The notes under the pieces were generated by a model, which saw nothing but the letters and a program-made list of their open reading frames with translations, did not search any database and was not told where the DNA came from. A stretch of 64,000 bases of DNA. It comes from Flavobacteriaceae bacterium (GTDB lineage: Bacteria; Bacteroidota; Bacteroidia; Flavobacteriales; Flavobacteriaceae). Shown piece by piece: positions 25,727-33,046 of the stretch (position 1 is its first letter; every line of letters begins with the position of its first letter). The position numbers were made by a program, and so were the translations under genes. The stretch spans positions 124,001 through 188,000 of the forward strand of contig CANGFO010000001.1 of NCBI GenBank assembly GCA_947453195.1, read 5' to 3'.

Positions 25727-27907
25727 ATGAATAAATTCCCAAAAAAGTTTGGAAAAAAAGAGAAGACTTTCTCTGAAAAGATTTTAAAAATACTTTCACA
25801 AAATGCTAACAAAGCTTTTAATTACAAGCAAATTTGTGCAGTATTAGAATTAAATGATACTAAAAGTAGAAATGAAATTATAAAAGATTTAAAAATACTT
25901 GCTGCGCAAAAAGTAATTATAGAAAGTGAGCCAGGTAAGTATTTAGTTAAAGCGGTAAGTCAAGATTATTATGAAGGTAAAATTGATATGACTTCAAGAA
26001 GAACGGCTTATTTTATATGTGAAGAATTAGAAGAGGATGTTTTTATTCCTACAAATAATTTAAACCATGCTTTAGATAAAGATAAAGTTAGGGTTTATGT
26101 TTATAATAGAAGAAAAGGTAGAAAACCAGAAGGTGAAGTAATTGAAATAATAGAAAGGGCTAAAACAGAATTTGTTGGAGTAATTGATATTCAAAAAAAC
26201 TTTGCTTTTGTTTCGACGGCTAACGCTAAAATGTATACCGATATTTTTATATCTAAAGAAAAATATAATGGTGCCGAACAAGGTGATGTGGTTTTAGTTA
26301 AAATTGAAGATTGGCCTAAAAAAGCAGATTCCCCTTTTGGTAAGGTAATAAAAGTTTTAGGAAAACCTGGTGAACACAATACTGAAATTCATGCTATTCT
26401 AGCAGAATATGGATTACCTTATGATTTCCCTTTGGAAGTAGAAGTTTTTGCACAAAAAATAGATACTTCAATTCGACCAGAAGAAATTGCAAAGCGAAGA
26501 GATATGCGCGATACTTTAACTTTTACTATTGATCCAAAAGATGCAAAAGATTTTGATGACGCATTATCATTTAAAAAGTTAGAAAACGGAAATTTTGAAA
26601 TCGGAATTCACATTGCAGATGTTTCTCATTATTTACAAGAGGGTACAATTTTAGATGATGAAGCATATCATAGAGGAACTTCTGTTTATTTAGTAGACCG
26701 TGTAGTCCCAATGCTTCCTGAAGTTTTATCAAATTTTGCTTGTTCATTAAGACCGAATGAAGAAAAATATACCTTTTCAGCTATTTTTGAAATTGATCAT
26801 AAAGCAACGGTATTAAATCAATGGTTTGGAAGAACCGTTATTAATTCCGATCAACGCTTTGCTTATGAAGAAGCTCAGGTAATTATTGAAACCAAATCTT
26901 CAACTATTCCATCTGAAATTTCATTAACTGGAAAAGAATACAAAGCATCCGATGAAATTACTGAAGCAACGTTAAAATTAGATGAATTAGCAAAAATTCT
27001 TAGAAGAAATAGAATGAATAATGGAGCTATTTCTTTTGATAAAGTTGAAGTAAAATTCAATTTAGATGCAAACGGAGAACCAGAAGGAGTTTATTTTAAA
27101 GTTTCTAAAGATGCCAATCATTTAATTGAAGAATTCATGCTTTTAGCTAATAGAAAAGTAGCTGAATATATTGGAAAACAAAAGAAAACCTTTATTTATA
27201 GAATTCATGATGAACCTAATGAAGATAAGTTATTTGCAATGCAAGCTTTAATTTCAAAATTTGGTTACAAAATAAATTTAAGAGAAAAGAAAGATATTTC
27301 TAAATCGTTAAACCAATTAATGGCTGATGTAAACGGTAAAAAAGAGCAAAATTTGATAGATACTTTAGCGATTCGAACAATGAGTAAAGCTAAATATTCT
27401 ACAGATAATATTGGTCATTATGGATTAGCTTTTGATTATTACAGTCATTTTACTTCGCCTATTCGTCGTTATCCTGATGTAATGGTGCATCGATTGTTGC
27501 AATATTATTTAGATGGAGGAAAAAGTGCTAATGCAGAGGAATTTGAAGAAAAATGCGAACATTCTAGTAACATGGAAAGTTTAGCTACAAATGCCGAAAG
27601 AGATTCTATCAAATACATGCAAATTAAATACATGCAAGATCATAAAGATCAAGAGTATCTTGGTGTAATTTCTGGTGTGACAGAATGGGGAATTTATGTA
27701 GAAATTGTAGAGAATAAATGTGAAGGAATGTGTAGAATAAGAGAGATTAAAGACGATTATTACACTTTTGATGAGAAACAATTTGCATTAGTTGGGCAAA
27801 TTTCTAAAGCGTTATTACAATTAGGAGATGAAGTTTACGTTAAAGTTAAAAATGCCGATTTAGTTAAGAAACAATTGGATTTTACATTTATAAGAAAACA
27901 AGAATAA
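25727..27907 (+). CDS. rnr: Ribonuclease R
   Basis: A 3'-5' exoribonuclease that degrades structured RNA. The 726-residue protein has an N-terminal winged-helix region (about 15-80), cold-shock OB domains (about 85-240), the RNB catalytic domain (about 255-590) with the aspartate cluster IDPKDAKDFDDAL near residue 267, and a C-terminal S1 domain (about 645-725, YLGVISGVTEWGIYVEI). The order and length match RNase R rather than RNase II. It is the first plus-strand gene after the candidate origin; the head-GIN gene follows after 1 nt. Confidence 0.95.
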   Translation: MNKFPKKFGKKEKTFSEKILKILSQNANKAFNYKQICAVLELNDTKSRNEIIKDLKILAAQKVIIESEPGKYLVKAVSQDYYEGKIDMTSRRTAYFICEELEEDVFIPTNNLNHALDKDKVRVYVYNRRKGRKPEGEVIEIIERAKTEFVGVIDIQKNFAFVSTANAKMYTDIFISKEKYNGAEQGDVVLVKIEDWPKKADSPFGKVIKVLGKPGEHNTEIHAILAEYGLPYDFPLEVEVFAQKIDTSIRPEEIAKRRDMRDTLTFTIDPKDAKDFDDALSFKKLENGNFEIGIHIADVSHYLQEGTILDDEAYHRGTSVYLVDRVVPMLPEVLSNFACSLRPNEEKYTFSAIFEIDHKATVLNQWFGRTVINSDQRFAYEEAQVIIETKSSTIPSEISLTGKEYKASDEITEATLKLDELAKILRRNRMNNGAISFDKVEVKFNLDANGEPEGVYFKVSKDANHLIEEFMLLANRKVAEYIGKQKKTFIYRIHDEPNEDKLFAMQALISKFGYKINLREKKDISKSLNQLMADVNGKKEQNLIDTLAIRTMSKAKYSTDNIGHYGLAFDYYSHFTSPIRRYPDVMVHRLLQYYLDGGKSANAEEFEEKCEHSSNMESLATNAERDSIKYMQIKYMQDHKDQEYLGVISGVTEWGIYVEIVENKCEGMCRIREIKDDYYTFDEKQFALVGQISKALLQLGDEVYVKVKNADLVKKQLDFTFIRKQE

Positions 27908-27908
27908 A

Positions 27909-28574
27909 ATGAAAAAAATAATTTATAGTTTATTATTAATCAGTTCAATAGGATATTCACAAACAGAAAAAGAAGTTGGTGATTTTAATAAAGTAACCTC
28001 TTTTGATCAAATAGATGTTCGATTAATTCCAGGAGAAGTAAATAAAGTTGTATTAACTGGAAGCGGTTCAGATGAAGTTGAATTGGTGAATAAAAACGGA
28101 GAATTAAAAATAAGAATGACTTTCTCTAAACTATTAGATGGCGATAATATTTCTGCTACAGTTTATTTTAAAAAAATTGATGCTGTGGAAGCTAATGAAG
28201 GATCTCGAATTTCTAGTGAAAAAGAGATTACTTCCACCTCATTTGATATTAAGGCAAAAGAAGGATCTCAAATAAACCTTGTACTTCAAGTAGAAAAATT
28301 AATTGTGCGAGTTGCAAATGGATCTAAAATAGATTTGGGAGGAACTGCAAAAAATCAAGATGTTTTAGTAAATTCTGGTGGTGAATATAAAGGAGAAAAA
28401 TTACATTCCGAACAAACTGATGTTACGGTTAATGCAGGTGGAAATGCCAATGTATTTACTACTGGTTTAGTTACTACAAAAGTAAGAGCAGGGGGTACGA
28501 TTACTATTTATGGAAAACCTAAACAAATAAATAAAAAGATCGTTGCTGGAGGTAGCATTGAAGAAGCAAAATAA
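27909..28574 (+). CDS. Head-GIN domain (DUF2807) secreted protein
   Basis: A 221-residue protein with a signal peptide (MKKIIYSLLLISSIGYSQ) and then repeated short beta-strands forming a right-handed beta-helix-like putative auto-transporter adhesin domain (DUF2807, head GIN): phrases such as VEANEGSRISSEKE, KAKEGSQINL, VANGSKIDLGG and VRAGGTITIYGKP recur. It probably acts in the periplasm or at the cell surface; no catalytic residues are evident. It starts 1 nt after the rnr stop, so it is translated from the rnr transcript. Confidence 0.82.
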   Translation: MKKIIYSLLLISSIGYSQTEKEVGDFNKVTSFDQIDVRLIPGEVNKVVLTGSGSDEVELVNKNGELKIRMTFSKLLDGDNISATVYFKKIDAVEANEGSRISSEKEITSTSFDIKAKEGSQINLVLQVEKLIVRVANGSKIDLGGTAKNQDVLVNSGGEYKGEKLHSEQTDVTVNAGGNANVFTTGLVTTKVRAGGTITIYGKPKQINKKIVAGGSIEEAK

Positions 28575-28634
28575 CTAATTTTTTTCTTTTTAAATTTAAA
28601 ATAGTATTTTGCGACTTAATTAGTTTAAAAAAAT

Positions 28635-29321
28635 ATGCTAAACGATATTATTTCTGCTATTCCACTTGGCTTTTTCCTTAGTTTTATGATAGGACCTGTT
28701 TTCTTTGTCTTATTAGAAACTAGCGTGGTTAAAGGTTTTAAAGCGGCTATTATTTTTGATTTAGGAGTAGTTTTAGCCGATATTATATTTATTTTAATTG
28801 CTTATTTTAGTAGTTATCGATTAATTCAAAGTATAAAAGACGATCCGGCATTATTTATTTTTGGTGGTTTGGTTATGCTAACTTATGGTATCATTTCTTT
28901 TGTAAAAAACAGAAAAGAATCTAAAAAAGATATTGATGAAGAAGATCCGAAAGAATTAGAAAAAAACAATTACATCTCTTTATTTATTAAAGGTTTTTTC
29001 TTGAATTTTATCAATATTGGTGTTCTTGGATTTTGGTTAGCAATTTTAATTACAATTGGACCTCAATTGGAATTAAAAGCCTCTAGAATGATTACTTTTT
29101 TCACCACACTTATTGCAACTTATTTTATTACGGATATCTGTAAAATTTTAGCAGCCAAGCAATTAAGAAATAAATTAAATCCAAAAAACATTCTAATTAT
29201 TAAAAAATTCATCAGTATTGTTTTAATAATATCCGGAGTGTTTTTACTTTCACAAGGTTTGTTTCCAAAAGACAAGAAAATCGTAAACAGTGCAATTGAG
29301 CACTTGGAAGAACAGCAGTAA
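28635..29321 (+). CDS. LysE family transporter
   Basis: A 228-residue inner-membrane protein with six membrane segments. The N-terminus AIPLGFFLSFMIGPVFFVLLE matches the LysE/RhtB signature in which a G-P pair lies in the first helix, and a hydrophilic, charged loop lies at about 95-115. The family exports amino acids or related small molecules; the substrate is not identifiable. It has its own 60-bp upstream gap. Confidence 0.82.
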   Translation: MLNDIISAIPLGFFLSFMIGPVFFVLLETSVVKGFKAAIIFDLGVVLADIIFILIAYFSSYRLIQSIKDDPALFIFGGLVMLTYGIISFVKNRKESKKDIDEEDPKELEKNNYISLFIKGFFLNFINIGVLGFWLAILITIGPQLELKASRMITFFTTLIATYFITDICKILAAKQLRNKLNPKNILIIKKFISIVLIISGVFLLSQGLFPKDKKIVNSAIEHLEEQQ

Positions 29322-29333
29322 TTTATTACTACT

Positions 29334-29447
29334 AGAGATTCCTAAGGAATGACAAGTTTGTGGATATTGTTCTTATTCTATTCTAGCTTTATTACTATTT
29401 ATATAATTTATTCATTATAGATTCCTACGGAATGATAAGTTTATGTA
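29334..29447 (+). repeat. Pair of direct repeats between the LysE gene and tRNA-Cys
   Basis: AGATTCCTAAGGAATGACAA at 29335-29354 and AGATTCCTACGGAATGATAA at 29419-29438 are direct repeats 84 bp apart, and both continue with similar GTTT(A/G)TG sequence. Each holds a small palindrome around TTCC/GGAA. They look like copies of a short intergenic repeat. Confidence 0.65.
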
Positions 29448-29465
29448 GCATCGTTCGGATTCGAA
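29448..29465 (-). pseudogene. Decayed tRNA-Cys 3' end (T-arm remnant)
   Basis: GCATCGTTCGGATTCGAA differs by one base from GCATCGTCCGGATTCGAA at 29538-29555, the T-arm and acceptor 3' side of the intact tRNA-Cys. It lies 90 bp away, downstream of the tRNA 3' end, in the same orientation. The T-stem no longer pairs well. This is the arrangement left by integration at a tRNA 3' end or by partial duplication. Confidence 0.55.
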
Positions 29466-29507
29466 ACAAACTTTAATTAATTTTCCCTAAAAATTTAATA
29501 TAAAAAA

Positions 29508-29531
29508 AACCTCCAAGTTTCCTTGAAGGTT
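29508..29531 (-). terminator. Intrinsic terminator of tRNA-Cys
   Basis: On the minus strand AACCTTCAAG-GAAA-CTTGGAGGTT forms a 10-bp stem with one G-T pair, followed by a T run. It begins 4 nt after the tRNA 3' end. Confidence 0.8.
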
Positions 29532-29535
29532 TTAG

Positions 29536-29606
29536 AGGCATCGTCCGGATTCGAACCGGAGTAGGAGCTTTTGCAGAGCCCAGCCTAGCCGCTCGGCCAC
29601 GACGCC
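29536..29606 (-). tRNA. tRNA-Cys (anticodon GCA)
   Basis: The 71-nt minus-strand cloverleaf has a 7-bp acceptor stem GGCGTCG/CGATGCC (one G-U pair), an anticodon arm GGGCT-CTGCAAA-AGCTC with anticodon GCA, and a T-arm CCGG-TTCGAAT-CCGG. The discriminator base is U, the identity base for cysteine. CCA is not encoded. A -7 promoter element lies 17 bp upstream and a terminator follows directly. Confidence 0.95.
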
Positions 29607-29622
29607 AATTTTTATTGGATTG

Positions 29623-29630
29623 CAAATATA
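29623..29630 (-). promoter_or_regulatory. -7 promoter element for tRNA-Cys
   Basis: TATATTTG on the minus strand matches TAnnTTTG exactly and ends 16 bp before the mature 5' end of the tRNA. No clear TTG is found at -33. Confidence 0.6.
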
Positions 29631-29637
29631 TAAAAAA

Positions 29638-29665
29638 GTTTAAAGTTTAAAGTTTAAAGTTCAAA
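29638..29665. repeat. Short tandem repeat of GTTTAAA
   Basis: Three perfect copies of the 7-mer GTTTAAA from 29638, then a degenerate copy (GTTCAAA). It lies between folB and the tRNA-Cys promoter, where the -33 region would be. Confidence 0.7.
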
Positions 29666-29689
29666 AACTTTTGCTTTACTTATTTTTCT

Positions 29690-30049
29690 CTATGTTCTAT
29701 ATTCTTCCATTTCAATTGTCACCGCTTCAACATCCCCACCAATTGGAGGATTTAATTTAGAAACACTAAGACTAATTCGAGAAACTGATGCGATTTCTTT
29801 AAAAATTCGAATGATAATTCTGTTCGCCACATGTTCTAATAACTTAGATCGAATAGCCATTTCTTCTACCACAATTCGGTTTAATAAAACATAATCTACA
29901 GTATCATTAAGATCATCAGATACAGCCGATTTTCGTAAATCAGTTTTAATTTCGAGGTCCAGTCTATAATCTGATCCAATTTTTGCTTCTTCTTCCAAGC
30001 ATCCATGAAACGAAAAGGTGCGTATGTTTTGTAATTTAATTGTCCCCAT
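29690..30049 (-). CDS. folB: Dihydroneopterin aldolase
   Basis: It converts 7,8-dihydroneopterin to 6-hydroxymethyl-7,8-dihydropterin and glycolaldehyde in folate synthesis. The 119-residue length is standard. FSFHGCLEEEAKIGSDYRLD carries the FxxHG..E signature, with the active-site Glu in the EEEAKIG segment, and LLEHVANRI holds the second conserved block. It is a lone minus-strand gene, divergent from glnS. Confidence 0.92.
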   Translation of the reverse strand: MGTIKLQNIRTFSFHGCLEEEAKIGSDYRLDLEIKTDLRKSAVSDDLNDTVDYVLLNRIVVEEMAIRSKLLEHVANRIIIRIFKEIASVSRISLSVSKLNPPIGGDVEAVTIEMEEYRT

Positions 30050-30096
30050 ATTTTATATTTTCTTAAAAAATTAAATAAAAGATATCTATTAGCTAT

Positions 30097-30132
30097 TTGT
30101 CTAGCATCTATATGTCTAATTTTTTATCTTTG
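30097..30132 (+). promoter_or_regulatory. glnS promoter
   Basis: TAtcTTTG at 30125-30132 matches the -7 consensus and ends 19 bp before the glnS ATG. TTG at 30097-30099 is 25 bp upstream, slightly beyond the usual spacing. Confidence 0.55.
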
Positions 30133-30151
30133 CTAAAATTACAAAATTATT

Positions 30152-31837
30152 ATGTCTACAGAAGAAAAAGCCTTAAATTTTATTGAACAGATAATTGAAG
30201 AAGATTTAAAAAATGGTTTGTCTCAGCAAAAATTACGTTTTCGATTTCCGCCTGAGCCTAATGGTTATTTACATGTAGGTCATGCAAGTGCTATTTGTTT
30301 AAATTTTGGTTTAGGAATTGACTATAATTCCCCTGTAAATTTGAGATTTGACGATACGAATCCGGCTAAAGAAGAGCAAGAATATGTTGATGCTATTAAA
30401 AGAGATGTAGAATGGCTTGGCTTTAAATGGGATAAAGAATGTTATGCTTCCGATTATTTTCAGGAGTTATATAATTGGGCAATCGAATTTATTAAAACGG
30501 GTAAAGCTTATGTTGACAGTCAATCTTCTGAAGAGATGGCTAAACAAAAAGGAACACCAACTTCACCAGGAACCGATTCTCCTTTTAGAAACCGATCTGT
30601 AGCAGAAAATTTAGATTTATTTGAACGAATGAAAAATGGTGAATTCGAAGAAGGAACCCATATTTTACGTGCTAAAATCGATATGAAACATACCAATATG
30701 TTGATGCGCGATCCTATTATGTATCGTATTTTACATAAACACCACCACCGCACTGGAGATAAATGGTGTGTGTACCCAATGTATGATTGGGCACATGGAG
30801 AAAGTGATTATTTAGAACAAATATCCCATTCTTTTTGCACTTTAGAATTTTTACCTCACCGCGAATTATACGATTGGTTTTTAGATCAAATAATTGATTC
30901 ATCAAAAGTGCGTCCTAAGCAAAGAGAATTTGCTAGAAGAAATTTATCCCACACCGTTGTAAGTAAGCGTAAATTATTACAATTGGTTGAAGAAAAACAT
31001 GTTACAGGTTGGGATGATCCTAGAATGAGCACTATTTCAGGAATGAGAAGAAGAGGATATACTCCAGCTTCCATTCGAAACTTTGCCAAAACTATTGGAA
31101 TTGCAAAACGAACTAATTTAATAGATGTTTCTTTATTAGAATTTTGTGTTCGTGAAGATTTGAATAAAATAGCGCCTCGTGTTATGGCGGTTTTAAACCC
31201 AGTGAAATTAGTTATTACTAATTATCCAGAAGGAAATGAGGAGTGGTTAGAGGCAGAAAACAATCCAGAGGAAGAAGTGTTAACGTATAGAAAAGTTCCT
31301 TTTTCTAAAGAATTATACATTGAAAGAGAAGATTTTCAAGAAGAAGCAAATAAGAAATTTTTCCGATTAACTTTAGGAACTGAAGTGCGTTTAAAAAATG
31401 CTTACATCATTAAAGGGGAAAGCGTTGTGAAAGATGCAAATGGTAACATTACCGAAATCCATTGTACTTACGATGTTGATTCTCGAAGCGGAAGCGGAAC
31501 GGAAGCAAGCCAAAGAAAAGTAAAAGGAACCATCCATTGGGTGTCTATTGCTCATACGGTACCTGCAGAAGTTCGTATTTATGATCGATTATTTTCTCAT
31601 GAAAGTCCAGATGGAAATAAAGAAATAGACTTTAAAGAATTCATCAATCCTAACTCTTTAGAGGTGATTACAGGATATGTTGAGCCTAGCTTAAAAACTT
31701 CTAAAAATTTAGATCATTTTCAATTTCAGCGATTAGGATATTATTGCGTAGATAAAGATTCTTCTTCCGATAAATTGGTTTTAAATAAAACGGTTGGTTT
31801 AAGAGACACCTGGGCCAAAGTTGAAAATAAAGAATAG
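30152..31837 (+). CDS. glnS: Glutaminyl-tRNA synthetase
   Basis: A class I aminoacyl-tRNA synthetase charging tRNA-Gln with glutamine. HVGH at residues 41-44 (NGYLHVGHASA) is the HIGH motif and VSKRKL near 270 is the KMSKS-like motif. RFRFPPEPNGYLHVGH is GlnRS-type and separates it from the GluRS at 33047. At 561 residues it matches the catalytic plus two anticodon-binding barrels (the E. coli enzyme has 554) and lacks the YqeY C-terminal extension found in some bacteria. A separate GlnRS implies that Gln-tRNA is made directly. Confidence 0.95.
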   Translation: MSTEEKALNFIEQIIEEDLKNGLSQQKLRFRFPPEPNGYLHVGHASAICLNFGLGIDYNSPVNLRFDDTNPAKEEQEYVDAIKRDVEWLGFKWDKECYASDYFQELYNWAIEFIKTGKAYVDSQSSEEMAKQKGTPTSPGTDSPFRNRSVAENLDLFERMKNGEFEEGTHILRAKIDMKHTNMLMRDPIMYRILHKHHHRTGDKWCVYPMYDWAHGESDYLEQISHSFCTLEFLPHRELYDWFLDQIIDSSKVRPKQREFARRNLSHTVVSKRKLLQLVEEKHVTGWDDPRMSTISGMRRRGYTPASIRNFAKTIGIAKRTNLIDVSLLEFCVREDLNKIAPRVMAVLNPVKLVITNYPEGNEEWLEAENNPEEEVLTYRKVPFSKELYIEREDFQEEANKKFFRLTLGTEVRLKNAYIIKGESVVKDANGNITEIHCTYDVDSRSGSGTEASQRKVKGTIHWVSIAHTVPAEVRIYDRLFSHESPDGNKEIDFKEFINPNSLEVITGYVEPSLKTSKNLDHFQFQRLGYYCVDKDSSSDKLVLNKTVGLRDTWAKVENKE

Positions 31838-31851
31838 ATTTTAATAATGAT

Positions 31852-31880
31852 AAGCTAGTAGAAATACTAGCTTTTTTTAT
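31852..31880 (+). terminator. Intrinsic terminator of glnS
   Basis: AAGCTAGTA-GAAA-TACTAGCTT gives a perfect 9-bp stem with a GAAA tetraloop, followed by a T run (TTTTTTTAT including the end of the stem). It starts 14 bp after the glnS stop. Confidence 0.85.
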
Positions 31881-31950
31881 TATTGATAATTCTTATACTT
31901 TTCTTTTTATTTATCGAAAATCATTATTAAAAACAGCGCCTATATTTTAG

Positions 31951-32014
31951 CTGTAATTGCTTTTTAATAAATAGACATCTCCTAGAGAGTTTATTAAAAA
32001 TTAAAGCAATACAG
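31951..32014. ncRNA. Imperfect long hairpin in the glnS-ytxH gap, possible small RNA or cis element
   Basis: CTGTAATTGCTTTTTAATAA (from 31951) pairs with the inverted arm ending AAAGCAATACAG at 32014, allowing a 1-nt bulge and a 5-nt insertion, around an 18-nt loop with its own CTC/GAG mini-stem. It lies about 70 bp after the glnS terminator and 89 bp before the ytxH-type ATG. No T run follows, so a terminator is unlikely. Whether it is transcribed cannot be told. Confidence 0.35.
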
Positions 32015-32102
32015 TGCGTTAAAATTGTTTTTTTAGTTTAACTAAGGATTAACATCTTGGTGTTGCTATTTTTTGTACATTCAATGTATAAAATTAAAAA
32101 CT

Positions 32103-32432
32103 ATGTCAAGTAAAAATAACAGTGGTATAATTGCTTTATTAGCAGGAACTGCAATAGGTTTAGGTTTGGGTATTTTGTTTGCGCCAGACAAAGGCTCGAA
32201 AACAAGAGACAAAATTATTGAAGGGTTAGACGATTTGAAAGAAGGCGCTAAAACCAAATGGAACGATTTCGAAACTGATGCAAAAGAAAAGGTTTCCAAA
32301 ACCAAAGAAGATTTGAAAGAAACTTTAGACGAGTTGTTATCTGATTCAAGTTATAAAGCAGAAGAAGCAATTTCGTTTCTTGAAGAAAAACTAGCCGAAT
32401 TAAAAAAAGCAAACGCTAAACTACATAAATAA
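32103..32432 (+). CDS. YtxH domain protein
   Basis: A 109-residue protein with an N-terminal glycine-rich hydrophobic segment (IALLAGTAIGLGLGILFAPDKGSKTRDKI), the YtxH motif, followed by a long, highly charged helical region. YtxH-type proteins are membrane-associated and linked to general stress. An in-frame ATG 10 codons upstream exists, but starting at 32103 gives the standard N-terminus. It is first in a three-gene cassette; the next ATG overlaps its TAA by 1 nt. Confidence 0.82.
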   Translation: MSSKNNSGIIALLAGTAIGLGLGILFAPDKGSKTRDKIIEGLDDLKEGAKTKWNDFETDAKEKVSKTKEDLKETLDELLSDSSYKAEEAISFLEEKLAELKKANAKLHK

Positions 32433-32782
32433 TGGCTTTTAAAGAATTAAAAGAAAACACCGAAGCGATTCAAACAAACGCTAAGGCTTATTTAGATAGC
32501 AGTTTAGCTTATTATAAACTATGGGGCTTTAAGGTAGCAATGAAATCTACTACATTAATGGTAAAGTTCTTGTTAATTGCAATTTCCTTACTACTTGTAT
32601 TATTGTTTATTTCAATAGCTGGAGGATTAGCAATTGGCGAGCAAATGCAAAGTTATCCCTTAGGATTTTTATGTATTGCTGGGATATACTTGGTGTTCGC
32701 AATTTTATTATATTTTGTTAAAGACAAAATTGTAGAAGGACCACTACTAGAGCGATTTTCAGAAATATTTTTTAACGAATAA
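32432..32782 (+). CDS. Small two-helix membrane protein (holin-like superfamily)
   Basis: The 116-residue protein begins with an amphipathic, charged region (KENTEAIQTNAKAYLDS), followed by two transmembrane helices at about 42-68 and 76-98 separated by GEQMQSY. Flavobacterial proteins of this type are often labelled phage holin family, but there is no phage context here. It most likely works with the YtxH and DUF6327-like neighbours; its function is unknown. Confidence 0.65.
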   Translation: MAFKELKENTEAIQTNAKAYLDSSLAYYKLWGFKVAMKSTTLMVKFLLIAISLLLVLLFISIAGGLAIGEQMQSYPLGFLCIAGIYLVFAILLYFVKDKIVEGPLLERFSEIFFNE

Positions 32783-32785
32783 ATT

Positions 32786-33034
32786 ATGGAAACTAAAAAG
32801 TATTCTTCTTACGCGGAAATTGATCGAGAACTGGAAATATTAAAATTAGAAAAGGAAATTTCTTATCAAAAAATTATTCTGAATATTGATAAAACTAAAG
32901 AATTTATTTATCCCAGTTCTATCATTTTAAAAATTCAAAAATATTATACAAAACTAATACCCTATGAAACGATATTAAAAATAGTACTTCCGTATATAAT
33001 TAAATGGTTTGTAAATAAAAAAAGAGGCGATTAA
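32786..33034 (+). CDS. Small basic protein, DUF6327-like
   Basis: An 82-residue protein starting with YSSYAEIDRELEILKLEKEI and ending with a hydrophobic stretch and KWFVNKKRGD; I associate this pattern with DUF6327 in flavobacteria. The first half is a charged helix and the second could lie on the membrane. It begins 3 nt after the preceding gene, and its last codons form the left arm of the terminator hairpin. Confidence 0.65.
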   Translation: METKKYSSYAEIDRELEILKLEKEISYQKIILNIDKTKEFIYPSSIILKIQKYYTKLIPYETILKIVLPYIIKWFVNKKRGD

Positions 33035-33043
33035 GCCTCTTTT
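33020..33043. terminator. Bidirectional terminator between the YtxH cassette and gltX
   Basis: AAAAGAGGC-GATTAA-GCCTCTTTT is a perfect 9-bp stem. It includes the stop codon of the DUF6327-like gene and ends 3 bp before the gltX stop, serving both convergent units. Confidence 0.8.
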
Positions 33044-33046
33044 AAT

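Noticed and set aside
29638..29665. GTTTAAA tandem units as a CRISPR array
   Set aside because: The units are 7 bp with no spacers and no cas genes.
32432..32782. Possible prophage remnant because of the holin-like protein
   Set aside because: No integrase, lysin or structural phage gene nearby; the gene is coupled to YtxH and DUF6327-like genes.
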